Assembly (NCBI RefSeq): GCF_003129965.1
Contig: NZ_NRCJ01000008.1
Span: 62,001-126,000 of the forward strand
Reading direction: 5' to 3'
Source: Aggregatibacter kilianii
GTDB lineage: Bacteria; Pseudomonadota; Gammaproteobacteria; Enterobacterales; Pasteurellaceae
Length of the DNA: 64,000 nucleotides
Below, in pieces: positions 33,549-43,800 of this stretch; the first letter of the stretch is position 1; each line of letters starts with the position of its first letter. The translations under genes were made by a program, and so were the position numbers. The notes beneath the pieces were generated by a model that ran no database searches, was not told the origin of the DNA, and saw nothing but the letters and a program-made list of their open reading frames with translations.

Positions 33549-33586
33549 ATTCTACCACTTCCCCCACCTAACGTAAACGATTGCGA
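33549..33586 (-). promoter_or_regulatory. Second upstream promoter with PurR-like box (guaA control)
   Basis: On the reverse strand TTTACG, 17 bases, TAGAAT (-10 at 33549-33554, -35 at 33572-33577). The 16-mer at 33571-33586 (ACGTAAACGATTGCGA on the plus strand) agrees with the PurR operator ACGCAAACGTTTGCGT at 13 of 16 positions and covers the -35. It is placed to repress dinJ-yafQ-guaA when purines are abundant. The rest of the 33485-33698 gap holds an uptake signal and terminator hairpins. Confidence 0.55.
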
Positions 33587-33612
33587 CACTTGTGTAGCAC
33601 AAAGTGCGGGCA

Positions 33613-33639
33613 CAAAAAACAACGTTTTTTGAACGTTGG
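33613..33639 (-). terminator. EamA gene terminator region
   Basis: On the reverse strand CAACGTT-CAAAA-AACGTTG is followed by six T. Two more dyads precede it, including a perfect 10-bp repeat ATAAATCACT / AGTGATTTAT at 33666-33687. Confidence 0.65.
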
Positions 33640-33698
33640 TTTTGCCAACGGCCCCAACGGGGCGAATAAATCACTTCAGTGATTTATGAGTATTTTTT

Positions 33699-34568
33699 TT
33701 ACTTGTTTTTTAGCGACCCCAAATAAATCGCCAATAAGGTCACTAACGCGCCGAGCCATTGCAGGGCGTTGATGGGTTTGTGTAATAAAAAGGCGTCGAT
33801 AACCAGCGCGGCGACAGGCTCGGAGAGCAGTAATAAGCCCGTCAGGCTGAGGCTGAGTAGCGGGATCGTGTAGGCGATCAAGCCCCAAGCGATGCATTGC
33901 ATGACGATGCCGTAAATCAGGATTAAGCCGATGTCCGTGAACGTGGTCGGGTAGAGGGAATCGGCGTTGAAAATCAGTGCGGGCAGAATTAATGCGACGG
34001 CACCGCTGATACTGATAAGCCACATGAGCGGAAAAATGGAAATCGGCTCAATGCTGTGCGCTTGGCGAATCGCCGCCATGGAAGACGCGAGGCAGGCACC
34101 GGAAAGTAAGCCGATAAAAATGCCGTAACCTGCGTCGATGTTATGTTGCAGTTCCGGGCTGGCGATAAGTAGCACGCCGACAGTGGCGATAAACAGGCTT
34201 GCCAGTTGCAATTTGCTTTGTCGTTCTTGGAAAAACAGCCGACCGATGAACGCCAAAAAGAAGATTTGCAGGCTGTTCAATAAGGTGGAAATGCCAGGGC
34301 CGACGGCGTAAATGCTTTCATGCCAAAAGGCTAAATCAAAGGCGAGAAACACGCCGGAGGCAATTGCCCAGAACAAGGCTTTCGGTTGTTTCGGCAATGT
34401 CTTGCGGTAAAGTTTCACCAGCACCCAAAAAATCACGGAGGCAATGAGCAAGCGCCAAAAGGCGATGGCATAAGCACCTACGGGCACGAATTTGACGATA
34501 AGGCTGCCGAGCCCGAATAAAATACAGCCGACAACCAACATGGTGGCGGCAAAGCGATTTGATTGCAT
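33699..34568 (-). CDS. EamA/DMT family transporter
   Basis: A 289-residue inner-membrane protein with ten predicted hydrophobic segments in two EamA repeats (first about 5-135, second about 150-285). The loop patterns VPVGAYAIAFWRLLIAS and LLLLSEPVAALVID are the usual repeat signatures. Members export amino acids or other small metabolites; the substrate cannot be told from the sequence. It stands alone between guaA's leader and dcuC. Confidence 0.85.
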   Translation of the reverse strand: MQSNRFAATMLVVGCILFGLGSLIVKFVPVGAYAIAFWRLLIASVIFWVLVKLYRKTLPKQPKALFWAIASGVFLAFDLAFWHESIYAVGPGISTLLNSLQIFFLAFIGRLFFQERQSKLQLASLFIATVGVLLIASPELQHNIDAGYGIFIGLLSGACLASSMAAIRQAHSIEPISIFPLMWLISISGAVALILPALIFNADSLYPTTFTDIGLILIYGIVMQCIAWGLIAYTIPLLSLSLTGLLLLSEPVAALVIDAFLLHKPINALQWLGALVTLLAIYLGSLKNK

Positions 34569-34609
34569 GATTGATTTATTGAAATGAAAAACGAGGGAGG
34601 ATTATAACA

Positions 34610-34675
34610 AAAGTGCGGTCACTTTCACGGGTGTTTTTCATTGCTAAAAAACGCCGGAAAAACCGACCGCACTTT
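34610..34675. terminator. Paired uptake-signal dyad 3' of dcuC
   Basis: AAGTGCGGTC (34611-34620) faces GACCGCACTT (34666-34675). An inner dyad GTGTTTTT / AAAAAACGCC lies between them. It sits just past the dcuC stop and can form a long hairpin terminator. Confidence 0.65.
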
Positions 34676-34682
34676 ATGTCTA

Positions 34683-36035
34683 TTATGCCGGAATGAATAG
34701 CTCGGTGGCGATAATGACGCAAATAAAACCTACAGCCATGGGCACAGACATCCGTTTCACGATTTCAAACGGTGAGATTTTTGCCATGCCGGACACTGCC
34801 ACCACCACGCCGGACACCGGGGATAAGCCGCGACCAAGATTGGAAGCTTGCAACATCGGAATGGTTAAATACGCCGGGTTGGCGCCCATTTGTGCGGCGA
34901 GTTTCGGAATCAATTCGGCGAAGGCGTAGAACGCGGCGTTGCCGGAACCGGTCGCCATGGTGGCTAAAATCGTGATCACGGCAAGCACCAACATCATGAT
35001 TAAACTGCCGCCGCCGAAAGATTGGGCGGAATCGATCAGATTGGTAATGAAGCCGATGGCGCTTAAACTTTGCGCAAATACGCCGGCGGCAACCAATAAC
35101 ATGACCACCCCGGCAAAGGCGTCCGCCATACCGCGATAGGCGACCACCAAGTTGTCAAAGGTTTTTTTCGCACTGAAATTGCGGGCGAAGTCAATGATCG
35201 CGGTAATCACAAAGCAAAGAAGAATGATGGTGACGATGTGCAGTTTCGGCAAGCCTAGCTGCCCGTCGAAAAGTAACACGCCGATGATTGGCAAGAGTGG
35301 CAAAATCGCGTAGAAATTTGGTGCGATGGTTTTGATTTCGGAAGCGTCAACCCGTTCGATTTTAATCCCTTCTTTACGATCCAAATAGCGTTGCCAGAAA
35401 AAATGCGCCACGGCGATACCGCAAATGGCGAAAACGGATACCGGCAGGCTGGTGCTGAAAGCGAATTCGCTTAAGGGGACTTTAGAGATTTCGGCGGATA
35501 ACACCACGTCGCCGGAGGTAGGTGACAAAATAATAGAAATCGGTGAGGCACAAATCGCCGCCGCAGCGCCACGGGAAATCCCTACGTTTACCATTACCGG
35601 GAACAGGGTCGCCATTAACAACACCCCTAAACCGGTGGCAGAGGCGACGGCAAAAGACATTAAGCATGCCAGAAAATAGGCGAACACCATTAAAATATAG
35701 GGCGAACGAATATTTTTTAACGGCTTGGAAACCAGTTTGACCACCACGTCGTTGGCGCCCAAATGGGTCATGTAGGCGGAAAAACCGCATAAGATCATGA
35801 TCATTAAGCCCAAGCCGCCGGCGCGATTGGACAGCAAGTCTTTGACATATTCCAAAATATCAAAATAGGCGGAGCCGGTACTTTTGACATTTGCCGGCAA
35901 GATGGAGTGCCCCAATAACACCGAAATCAGTAACAGCGCCAAGCCGCCGAACATTAATACGCCTGTCGCCGAATAGCCTTTAACGATGTAGTACGCCACG
36001 GCGATAATCGCGACTAAGCCGATGATTAAATCCAT
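34683..36035 (-). CDS. dcuC: Anaerobic C4-dicarboxylate transporter DcuC
   Basis: A 450-residue inner-membrane protein with about 12 hydrophobic segments and the DcuC patterns GFSAYMTHLGANDVVVKL, ASATGLGVLLMATLFPVM and SPTSGDVVLSAE. It exports succinate or exchanges C4-dicarboxylates during fumarate respiration, suiting the anaerobic lifestyle of oral and respiratory Pasteurellaceae. A TAAGGAGCAATT site precedes the start. No clear FNR site was seen in the short upstream space. Confidence 0.88.
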   Translation of the reverse strand: MDLIIGLVAIIAVAYYIVKGYSATGVLMFGGLALLLISVLLGHSILPANVKSTGSAYFDILEYVKDLLSNRAGGLGLMIMILCGFSAYMTHLGANDVVVKLVSKPLKNIRSPYILMVFAYFLACLMSFAVASATGLGVLLMATLFPVMVNVGISRGAAAAICASPISIILSPTSGDVVLSAEISKVPLSEFAFSTSLPVSVFAICGIAVAHFFWQRYLDRKEGIKIERVDASEIKTIAPNFYAILPLLPIIGVLLFDGQLGLPKLHIVTIILLCFVITAIIDFARNFSAKKTFDNLVVAYRGMADAFAGVVMLLVAAGVFAQSLSAIGFITNLIDSAQSFGGGSLIMMLVLAVITILATMATGSGNAAFYAFAELIPKLAAQMGANPAYLTIPMLQASNLGRGLSPVSGVVVAVSGMAKISPFEIVKRMSVPMAVGFICVIIATELFIPA

Positions 36036-36091
36036 AATTGCTCCTTAGATTGTGAGATTTATTCGTAGAACGTTGAATGTAGCGAAAAAAT

Positions 36092-36197
36092 AAAGCCGTT
36101 GTAAACGGCTTTATGTGTAAAGTTTGAAGTGGATCATAAAAAGTGCGGTGGTTTTTCGGCGTGTTTTTAAAACGCCGTGAAAACTGACCGCACTTTT
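36092..36197 (-). terminator. Terminators 3' of the purine permease
   Basis: Two structures: a paired uptake-signal dyad (AAGTGCGGT 36141-36149 / ACCGCACTT 36187-36195, with an inner GGCGT / ACGCC dyad) and a short hairpin AAAGCCGTT / AACGGCTTT at about 36093-36113. Both lie downstream of the reverse-strand permease. Confidence 0.65.
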
Positions 36198-36201
36198 TCT
36201 A

Positions 36202-37584
36202 TCAATGTAGGTTATTGTCTGTTAAATAAACGCTTTTATCGGAGGTGTCACGCGGTAACACCAGATTTAACACTACCGCTGTGATGCCGCCCGCAGCAAT
36301 GGCGTTACGGAACACGTCAGGCAACATTTTGAACACTTCCGGTTCAAAGGCGACGCCCAAACCGACGCCGACCGCCGTGGCGGCAATGACGGCTTCTCGG
36401 CGATTGATCCCGTGGGTCATAATGATTCGCACACCGGCAATGGCGATTAAGCCGAACATCAACACCATGGCACCGCCGAGTACCGGACTTGGAATCGTGG
36501 TGAAGGCGCGCCCGATAATCGGGAACAAACCGAATAGCACCAAAATGGCGGCGATAAATTTACCCACATGGCGGGAGGCGACGCCGGTCATTTGAATCAC
36601 GCCGTTGTTTTGTGCGAAGGTGGTGAGCGGCAGGGATCCGAGCGCAGTGGCAATCACGGAGACCAAACCGTCGGCGAACACCCCGCCGCGTAAGCGTTGA
36701 CGAAATTCTTCGCCTTCATAAGGCTGACCGGAAACCATTGCGGTGGCGGTTAAATCGCCTACGGCTTCAAATACGCTTAATAAATAGATGATGGCGGCGA
36801 CCCAGAATGCCGACCAGTCGAAAGTAAAACCGTATTTAAACGGTACGGGAACGGTAAAAATAGCCACGTCTTTTAACGGCGAAAAATCCACCATGCCTAA
36901 ACATAACGCCACGATGTAGCCGGCGATTAAGCCGACGGCAATGCCGCTCATGCGTAATACTGGGTTGCGCATACAGTTAAAAATCAACACGATGATTAAT
37001 ACGAAGCCTGCCAAGCCGATATTTTGCAAGGAGCCGAACGCCTCTGTGCCTTTCGCCGAAAAGCCACCGCCGAAGTCGGTGATGCCGATGTCAATGAGAC
37101 TCAAGCCGATGAGCAACACGACTACGCCACTGACGGTCGGGGTGATGACGCGTTTCAAATAAGGCAGGACCCAAGCCGCACCGCACACTAAAAATGCGCC
37201 CACAAAGGACACGCCGAGCAGGGTAGAGACCATAGTGTTTTCGTCAATGCCGTTTTCTTTCATGCTCATGCCGACGGCGATCATGACGCTAACGAAGGAG
37301 AAGTTGACCGATTGAATGGAAAGCAAGCCGGAACCGACAAAGCCGAAGCGGTGTACTTGAATGTAGGTGCCGATGCCGGATGCCACCATCGCCATAGACA
37401 CCAAATAGGCGGTCATGTGCACCGGTAAGCCTAGCACGCCACCGACGATAAGGGCGGGCGTGACCATCGGCACGAAAATCGCCAGCAGGTGAGTGATGGC
37501 GCTGATTAACGCGTTGAGAAAGGGCGGTTTATCTTCAAGGCGATAAACCAAATCGGCTTCGGCAGCCTTTTGCTCGTGTTCCAT
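36202..37584 (-). CDS. NCS2 uracil/xanthine permease family protein (XanP-like)
   Basis: A 460-residue membrane protein with about 14 hydrophobic segments. NCS2 signature parts visible: GLPVHMTAYLVSMAMVASGIGTY, FGFVGSGLLSIQSVNFSF, the conserved acidic FEAVGDLTATAMVSG (about 270-285) and TTFAQNNGVIQMTGVASR (about 318-335), which form the substrate site. It imports purine bases, xanthine being most likely from similarity to XanP. The start follows AAGGACTCCCT. A PurR-like box overlaps the -35 of its promoter, matching a purine-uptake role and linking it to guaA control. Confidence 0.85.
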   Translation of the reverse strand: MEHEQKAAEADLVYRLEDKPPFLNALISAITHLLAIFVPMVTPALIVGGVLGLPVHMTAYLVSMAMVASGIGTYIQVHRFGFVGSGLLSIQSVNFSFVSVMIAVGMSMKENGIDENTMVSTLLGVSFVGAFLVCGAAWVLPYLKRVITPTVSGVVVLLIGLSLIDIGITDFGGGFSAKGTEAFGSLQNIGLAGFVLIIVLIFNCMRNPVLRMSGIAVGLIAGYIVALCLGMVDFSPLKDVAIFTVPVPFKYGFTFDWSAFWVAAIIYLLSVFEAVGDLTATAMVSGQPYEGEEFRQRLRGGVFADGLVSVIATALGSLPLTTFAQNNGVIQMTGVASRHVGKFIAAILVLFGLFPIIGRAFTTIPSPVLGGAMVLMFGLIAIAGVRIIMTHGINRREAVIAATAVGVGLGVAFEPEVFKMLPDVFRNAIAAGGITAVVLNLVLPRDTSDKSVYLTDNNLH

Positions 37585-37634
37585 AGGGAGTCCTTTGAAT
37601 AGATGAAAGTTGTGTTATCAATGAGAAGGGCGCT

Positions 37635-37673
37635 ATTTTAGTGAATTTCATTTTATTGCGCAAACGATTGCTT
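37635..37673 (-). promoter_or_regulatory. Purine permease promoter with PurR-like box
   Basis: Reverse-strand TTGCGC (37658-37663), 17 bases, TAAAAT (37635-37640). The 16-mer 37658-37673 (GCGCAAACGATTGCTT) matches the PurR operator at 13 of 16 positions and covers the -35, the same layout as upstream of dinJ-yafQ-guaA. Both share AAACGATTGC. Confidence 0.55.
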
Positions 37674-37697
37674 GATGATTCGACGATAATGAGTCAG

Positions 37698-37762
37698 AAA
37701 AGTGCGGTCTGTTTTCGTGGTGTTTTTAAGATCAAAAACGTCTGAAAAAATAACCGCACTTT
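37698..37762. repeat. Paired uptake-signal dyad
   Basis: AAGTGCGGT (37700-37708) faces ACCGCACTT (37753-37761) with an inner TGTTTTT / CAAAAACG dyad, between the divergently placed permease promoter and the adhesin terminator. Confidence 0.6.
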
Positions 37763-37783
37763 GGAGCATAAAAGGGGCAATAA

Positions 37784-37814
37784 AAAAGGCATAGAAATCT
37801 ATCTATGCCTTTTG
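37784..37814 (-). terminator. Terminator of the first giant adhesin
   Basis: Near-perfect 11-bp stem AAAGGCATAGA / TCTATGCCTTT, followed on the reverse strand by a T6 run. It lies about 17 bases past the adhesin stop. Confidence 0.85.
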
Positions 37815-37830
37815 CTATTAAGCTGTGCGA

Positions 37831-40800
37831 TTAGAAGTGCATACCTGCACCTACTGCCACGCCCACTTTGCCTTGGGAATCGCTGGTACCGGAAAGTCGG
37901 ATAATGTACTTGCTGTTATCAGACACTTTCGATACCCCTACCGCAATGGCGTTTTCGCCTTGGTAGTTACCCGCCGCGACGGACACCATGCCTTTACCCG
38001 GCATAAATGCCTGTGGCAATTGAGATGCCGCTAAAGCGCTCGCCACACCCGCGTTGACGCGTTTACCCATATGGTTCACTTGACCGGCAAGGGTGTTGTA
38101 TTTGTTGCCGACATCAGTTAACGCCGCGTGTAATTGCGCACCGTTGACGGCATCTTTGCTGTCTTTGGTGACACGACCCGGTGCAACGTTCGTCACTTGA
38201 TTGTTACCGGCATCAACACCTTTCGCCGTCACGCTCGGGCTGTTTTCGATTTGTTTACCGTTGTTGTCCACAAAAGTAAGCCCGTTTTCGCTAATGCGCG
38301 TACCGCCCGCCGTGACGGAATCCACGTTCAGCTCTTTCGCCATGGCAACGGTGATGGTATCGCCGTTCACTTGGGTCATGATATTTTTGCCTTCGTCAAA
38401 TTTGCTCCAGTCGGAATTGTCTTTATGACCTTTCACATTCACTTGCGTATTTAACTTAGCCGCATGCGTCGTACCATCGTTAGCGCCGAATTTCATTCCG
38501 TCGTTGAGGGTAGCAACATGTTCACCGTTAACGTCTAAACGTGGTTTGGTCTCGTTAATTGCACCTTCAACACCGGCTTCACCGTTTGATAGACTTAAGG
38601 CGATATGCTGGTTACCATCTTTCGTCAAGGTGATGGAACCGTCTTTACCATTAATCCCCACAGAGGCTTTGCCATCGGCACTTTGTACCGTCACGACGCC
38701 GTCTTTGCCTGCCGCACCTTGCGCATCCGGACCGCCTACATCAATGGTATTGGATTTAATCGTATCGATTGTCGCGGACTCGGCATCCAAGTTTTGGTTG
38801 GTTTCAATGGTAATTTGCGTACCGTTTTGGGTCAGCATAATGTTGTTACCGGCAGTATAGGTGACCGTGTTGCCCGGTGCGACGTTGGTGACGGACGAGC
38901 CGTTGGCAACACCTGTTGAACCTGCTTGAGCCGAAGTGGTGACATTCCAACCGCGACCGGCAAGTTCTTTCACTTCATGTAATTGACCGCCGTTTACCGC
39001 CTCTTTGCTGCCGGCGGCAACATTTCCATCGGCAACATTACTGATGACTTTATTCCCCGCGTTAATACCGGTGTCTTTATTGATTTCAACATCACCGGCT
39101 TTAAAGCCGTTTTCGGTCACTTTCACGTCATCGCCGACATTTAAGCCATCTTTCGTGACAGAGACTTTGTCGCCTACTTTCAAGCCGTCTTTATTGATGG
39201 TTGTGTCGCCCATTTTCACGCTACCGTTATTACCAAGATCTAAGTTCCTCGCCAGTTCAATTTGAACTTTGCCGTTTTCAACTTTAGTGGAGATATTGTC
39301 GTCTGCGCCAACCACTTCAATGGTTGTACCCAAACTTTGTTTCACCTCCTGACCGTCTTGGGCTTTCAAACCGAAGCCTTTTGTGGTCAAGTCATTCACG
39401 GCAGTGTCTAATTGGCCTTTGTTTACTGCGTCGGTTGCGTCCGTACCGTCGGCAACATTGGTAATTTTGTTCCCGCCGTTATTTAAGCCGTTATTGGTTA
39501 AACTCACCGCATTACCACCGTTTGCCGGCGTAATGGTCACGCCGTTACCGTTAATAACCGTATTATTTCCGGCGGCATCAACAAATTGCGCACTGGTTAA
39601 GTTTTTCAACTCTTTCGCCAATTTTACGTTTAAGGTGTCGGTGCCATCGGCAATTACACCGATGTTGCCGTTAACAAGCTTGTTGTCGTCAGTTTCACCG
39701 CCTTTGATTTTGACGGTTTCGCCCAGCTTACGTTTCACGTCGGCTCCGCTATCACCGGCAAAGGTTAATTGACTGTTTTTCACGTCATTTAACTGTTTCA
39801 GATTTACTGCGTCGTTATCATCAGTACCATCAGCTACACCGCTGATTTTTGCATTCGAACCATCCGCTTTGCTGACTTTTAAACCGTCCGCTGTCGGTGT
39901 TAAGTTCACAGCATTATTGCCATCAACTAATTGAACCTCTTTAAATTCCGGTTTTTCCGCAATTTGGATTTCTACTTTATTGTCCGTCACAACGGTGCGA
40001 ACATTTTGTGCAGTAGACTCTTTGCCGTTAGCTAAACCGCCTTCAATGGCTAAAGTAGAACCCAATTTTTGTTGAGTACCGTTTGCTCCGGTATCGCTAT
40101 TTGTATTACCGGTTACAGTTAAGTCCTTAAAGGCTTGTTCTGCCGTTTTGTTAATAGCGTCATTCACATTATTCACGGTTGCACCGCCGACGGTGATCTG
40201 CGCGTTGGTCACAGTTACACCGCCTACTGTCAAGCCGTTGCTATCAAGTTTGGTGTTTTCTGCAGTTACCGTATTGATGTTCAAGTCTTTCGATAACTTC
40301 ACTTTAAGTTTTTTATCATTAGCATCGGTTTCATCGATTTCTGTTGAGATGTTTTCATCACCGACAACCTCGATGGTGTTACCCAAGGCTTTCTTAGACT
40401 CTTTGCCATCTTGCGCTTTCAAGCCGAAACCTAAAGTGGTTAAGTCTTGTGTAGCTTTGTCTAACTGACCTTTGTTCACGGCATCGGTATTATTTATCCC
40501 GTCGGCAACATTGGTAATGGTGTTATTGCCATTATCCAATCCTGCTGTGGTTAATTTCACAGGCGATTTAGATGTATCTGCCGGGGTAATGGTAATTCCA
40601 TCACCGTTAAGTGTGGTATTGCCGGTTGCGCTTGTGAAGTTTGCACTAGTTAAATCTTTTAACTCTTTCGCTAATTTCACATTGAGTGTATCTGTACCTG
40701 CAACCACACCGATATTGTTATCGGATAACGCAGAAGCGTCGGTAACACCACCTTTCACATTCACTTGTTCACCAAGTTTACGCTCAAATGCAGTGCCGCT

Positions 40801-43800
40801 ATCGCCACCAAATGTTAATGGATTAAAGGCTTGGGCTGCGGTTTGAGTGATTGCGCTGTTGAGGTTATTAACAGCTGCACCGTTCACCATTGGTGCTTGA
40901 CTGGTTACTGTAACGTCGCCCACTTTTAAACCGTTGGTATCAAGCACGGTATTACCCGTGGTTACCTTGTCCAATGTGATTTCTTTGGCTAAATTAAACG
41001 TCACATTATCGTCAGCAGCTGTTTTACTAATCACGATATTGTTATCTGTATTATTCAGATCAACCGTTTCACCGGCAGCCACATTCGTTGAATTTGCACC
41101 TTGCGCCGTTAAATTCCAGCCTTTGTTAACAGTTGTTTTCACTTCATCCAATTGGCTGAAGTTCACGGCATCATTTGCTGTCGTACCATTCGCTACACCG
41201 GTTAATTTGGTTGGTTGACCATTTGCATTACTTAAAGTTAAACCATCTGTAGTCGGTGCTAAATTCACGGTATTTGCACCGTCAACTAATTTAACGCCTT
41301 TAAACTCAGGTTTTTCAGCCATTTTCACTGTTAAAGAACCGTCAGCTGCATTCGCTTCAACATAGATATTCTTCGCAGAGGTATCTGTGCCGGCGTGCTC
41401 ACCTTTTACCGTCAGTTTTTGACCTAAATTACGGTGCACGGTTTCGGTGTTGTTATTACCTGTGAAATCCAAACCTTTATTGGTAAGTGCGGTCTCTTTT
41501 TCCGTCAATTGTTTGAGGTTAACCGCATCCGTATTATTTACGCCGTCGGCAACGTTGGTAATGGTGTTATTACCCGCGTTAATACCGGTTTTAGTGATAC
41601 TTGGGCTGTTATTAATTGCATTACCTGAATTATCAACGAAAGTTAAGCCGTCAGAACCAATCTTCGTGCCGCTTGCTGTCACGGAATCCACTTTGACATC
41701 TTTGGCTAACTTCACATTTAATGTATTTGTTGTGCTATTCGCAACGACACCAATGTTGTTATCAGATAACTCTGATTCATTAGTAATGCCACCTTTCACA
41801 TCAACTTGTGTGCCAAGTTTGCGCTCAAATGCCGTGCCACTATCCCCACCAAATGTTAATGGTTTGAAGGCTTGAGTTGCGGTTTGTGTAATAGCGTCAT
41901 TGAGGTTATTAACCGCAGTTCCGTTCACAGTCGGTGCTACGTTGGTTACGGTAACACCACCCACAGTTAAGCCATCGTTATTCAGTTTTGTGCTACCGGT
42001 AGTCACATTATCTACGCTAATGTTTCTAGCCAAATTGAACGTCACGTTATTATCAGCAGCCGTTTTGTTAATCACGATATTGCTATCGGTATTGCTTAAA
42101 TCAACGCCTTCACCCGGTGCAACGTTACTTAAGTTTTGACCTTGAGCAGTCAAATTCCAACCTTTATTGGCTGTAGCGTTAACAGCATCTAACTGGCTCT
42201 TGTTCACCGCGTCGTTAGGTGCTACACCATCGCTCACATTGGTGATTTTTTGACTTGCAGCATTAATTCCCGCAGTGGTAATGCTTGGACCATTATCAAT
42301 AGTTAAGCCTGTGCTATTTAATACTGTGTTACCTAAATTCACAGTGTTGAAACTCACATCATCAGCCGTAGCATAAGTAAAGTTGTTGTTAACTTTCTTA
42401 ATGGTTAAATTTTTACCGGCTTTAAAGACAACTTCATCGCCGTTGGTTACATCGCTTGCTGTAGCTGTTCCATCAACAGCACCACCATCTGCTGCCGCAT
42501 TAGCTTTCCAACCGGCATTATTGATTGCAGTTGCTACATCAGCGGCTGTCGCAAAGGTGTTTCCTGTCGTTGTTGCAGATAATTTACCCGTGTTACCGTC
42601 TTTGGTCAGAGTAGATGTTACAACATCAAATTTTACAGAGGTTTCGTTATTTGCTACTTGAGTGACGTTGGCAGTTGTGCCAACACCGTCAACAAAACGA
42701 ACAGTTGCATTGGATTTCACCTGACCTTTTTCGTTTTGATTTTCTGCAATTTTCCACCCCATGCCATTGACATTGTTGGTTAAATCTTGCAATTGACCGT
42801 AGTTCACCGCGTCGTTGGTGCTTGTACCGTTGGCTACGCCGCTTAATTTGGCCGGAGTGTTATTGTTATCTTTACTTAACGTTAAACCATCCACTGTTGG
42901 TGCTAAATTTACGGTATTTCCGTTATCAGTTAATTGAACACCTTTAAATTCAGGTTTTTCCGCCATTTTCACGGTAAGTGAACCGGAGGTATCTGCCTCG
43001 ACATAAATATTCTTCGCTGAAACATCCGTAGCATCGTGATCGCCTTTAATTGTCAAAGTTTCACCTAGATTACGATGAACATTAGTTGCAGTATCATTAC
43101 CTGTAAAGTTCATACCTTTGTCGGTAAGTGCGGTGTTATTTTGAGTAATATTTTCTCTCAATTGTTTAAGATTAATTGCATCGGTATCGTTCGTACCCGC
43201 AGTAACATTGGTAATTCTGTTGCCCGCGTTGATGCCGTTATCTTTATCGATCACGGTATTACCGACAGTGACTTTATCGAAACTGACATTCTTGCTTGTG
43301 CTGACGGTAAATTCGGTACCGTTTTTGGTGATATTGATATTTTCGCCATTTAAGAACTTAACAGTATCACCGGCTTTAACCTGGCTTGCAGCTTCGCTGT
43401 TAGAAGTTACATTCCAGAATGCACTATTGATTGCAGTAGCAACAGACTGTGCGGTTGCAGGGGCTGCGGAAGTTGCAGTTGCTTGACCGTTTGTATTAAC
43501 TGAGACATTCTCAGTCGTCACATCAACTTTGAAGGTTTTAACATCTGCTACTTCACTATGCGTTACTGTTGTATGATTACCATCCTGAATATTGATTAAG
43601 CCTTTAACAACATTTTTACCGGTATCGGTAATGTTGCTTAGATCTTTATCTGCTGCGTTATTAATTTTATTTTCAGTAGTAGTATCCAACTTCACAGTAA
43701 CGTCATCACCGGTAGCAGAGGTTGTTAAACCATTTGAACCTTTGATGTTAAATTTCAAGCCATTGTTTTTATTTAGGGCTTGTGTATTAGTTTCACCGCT

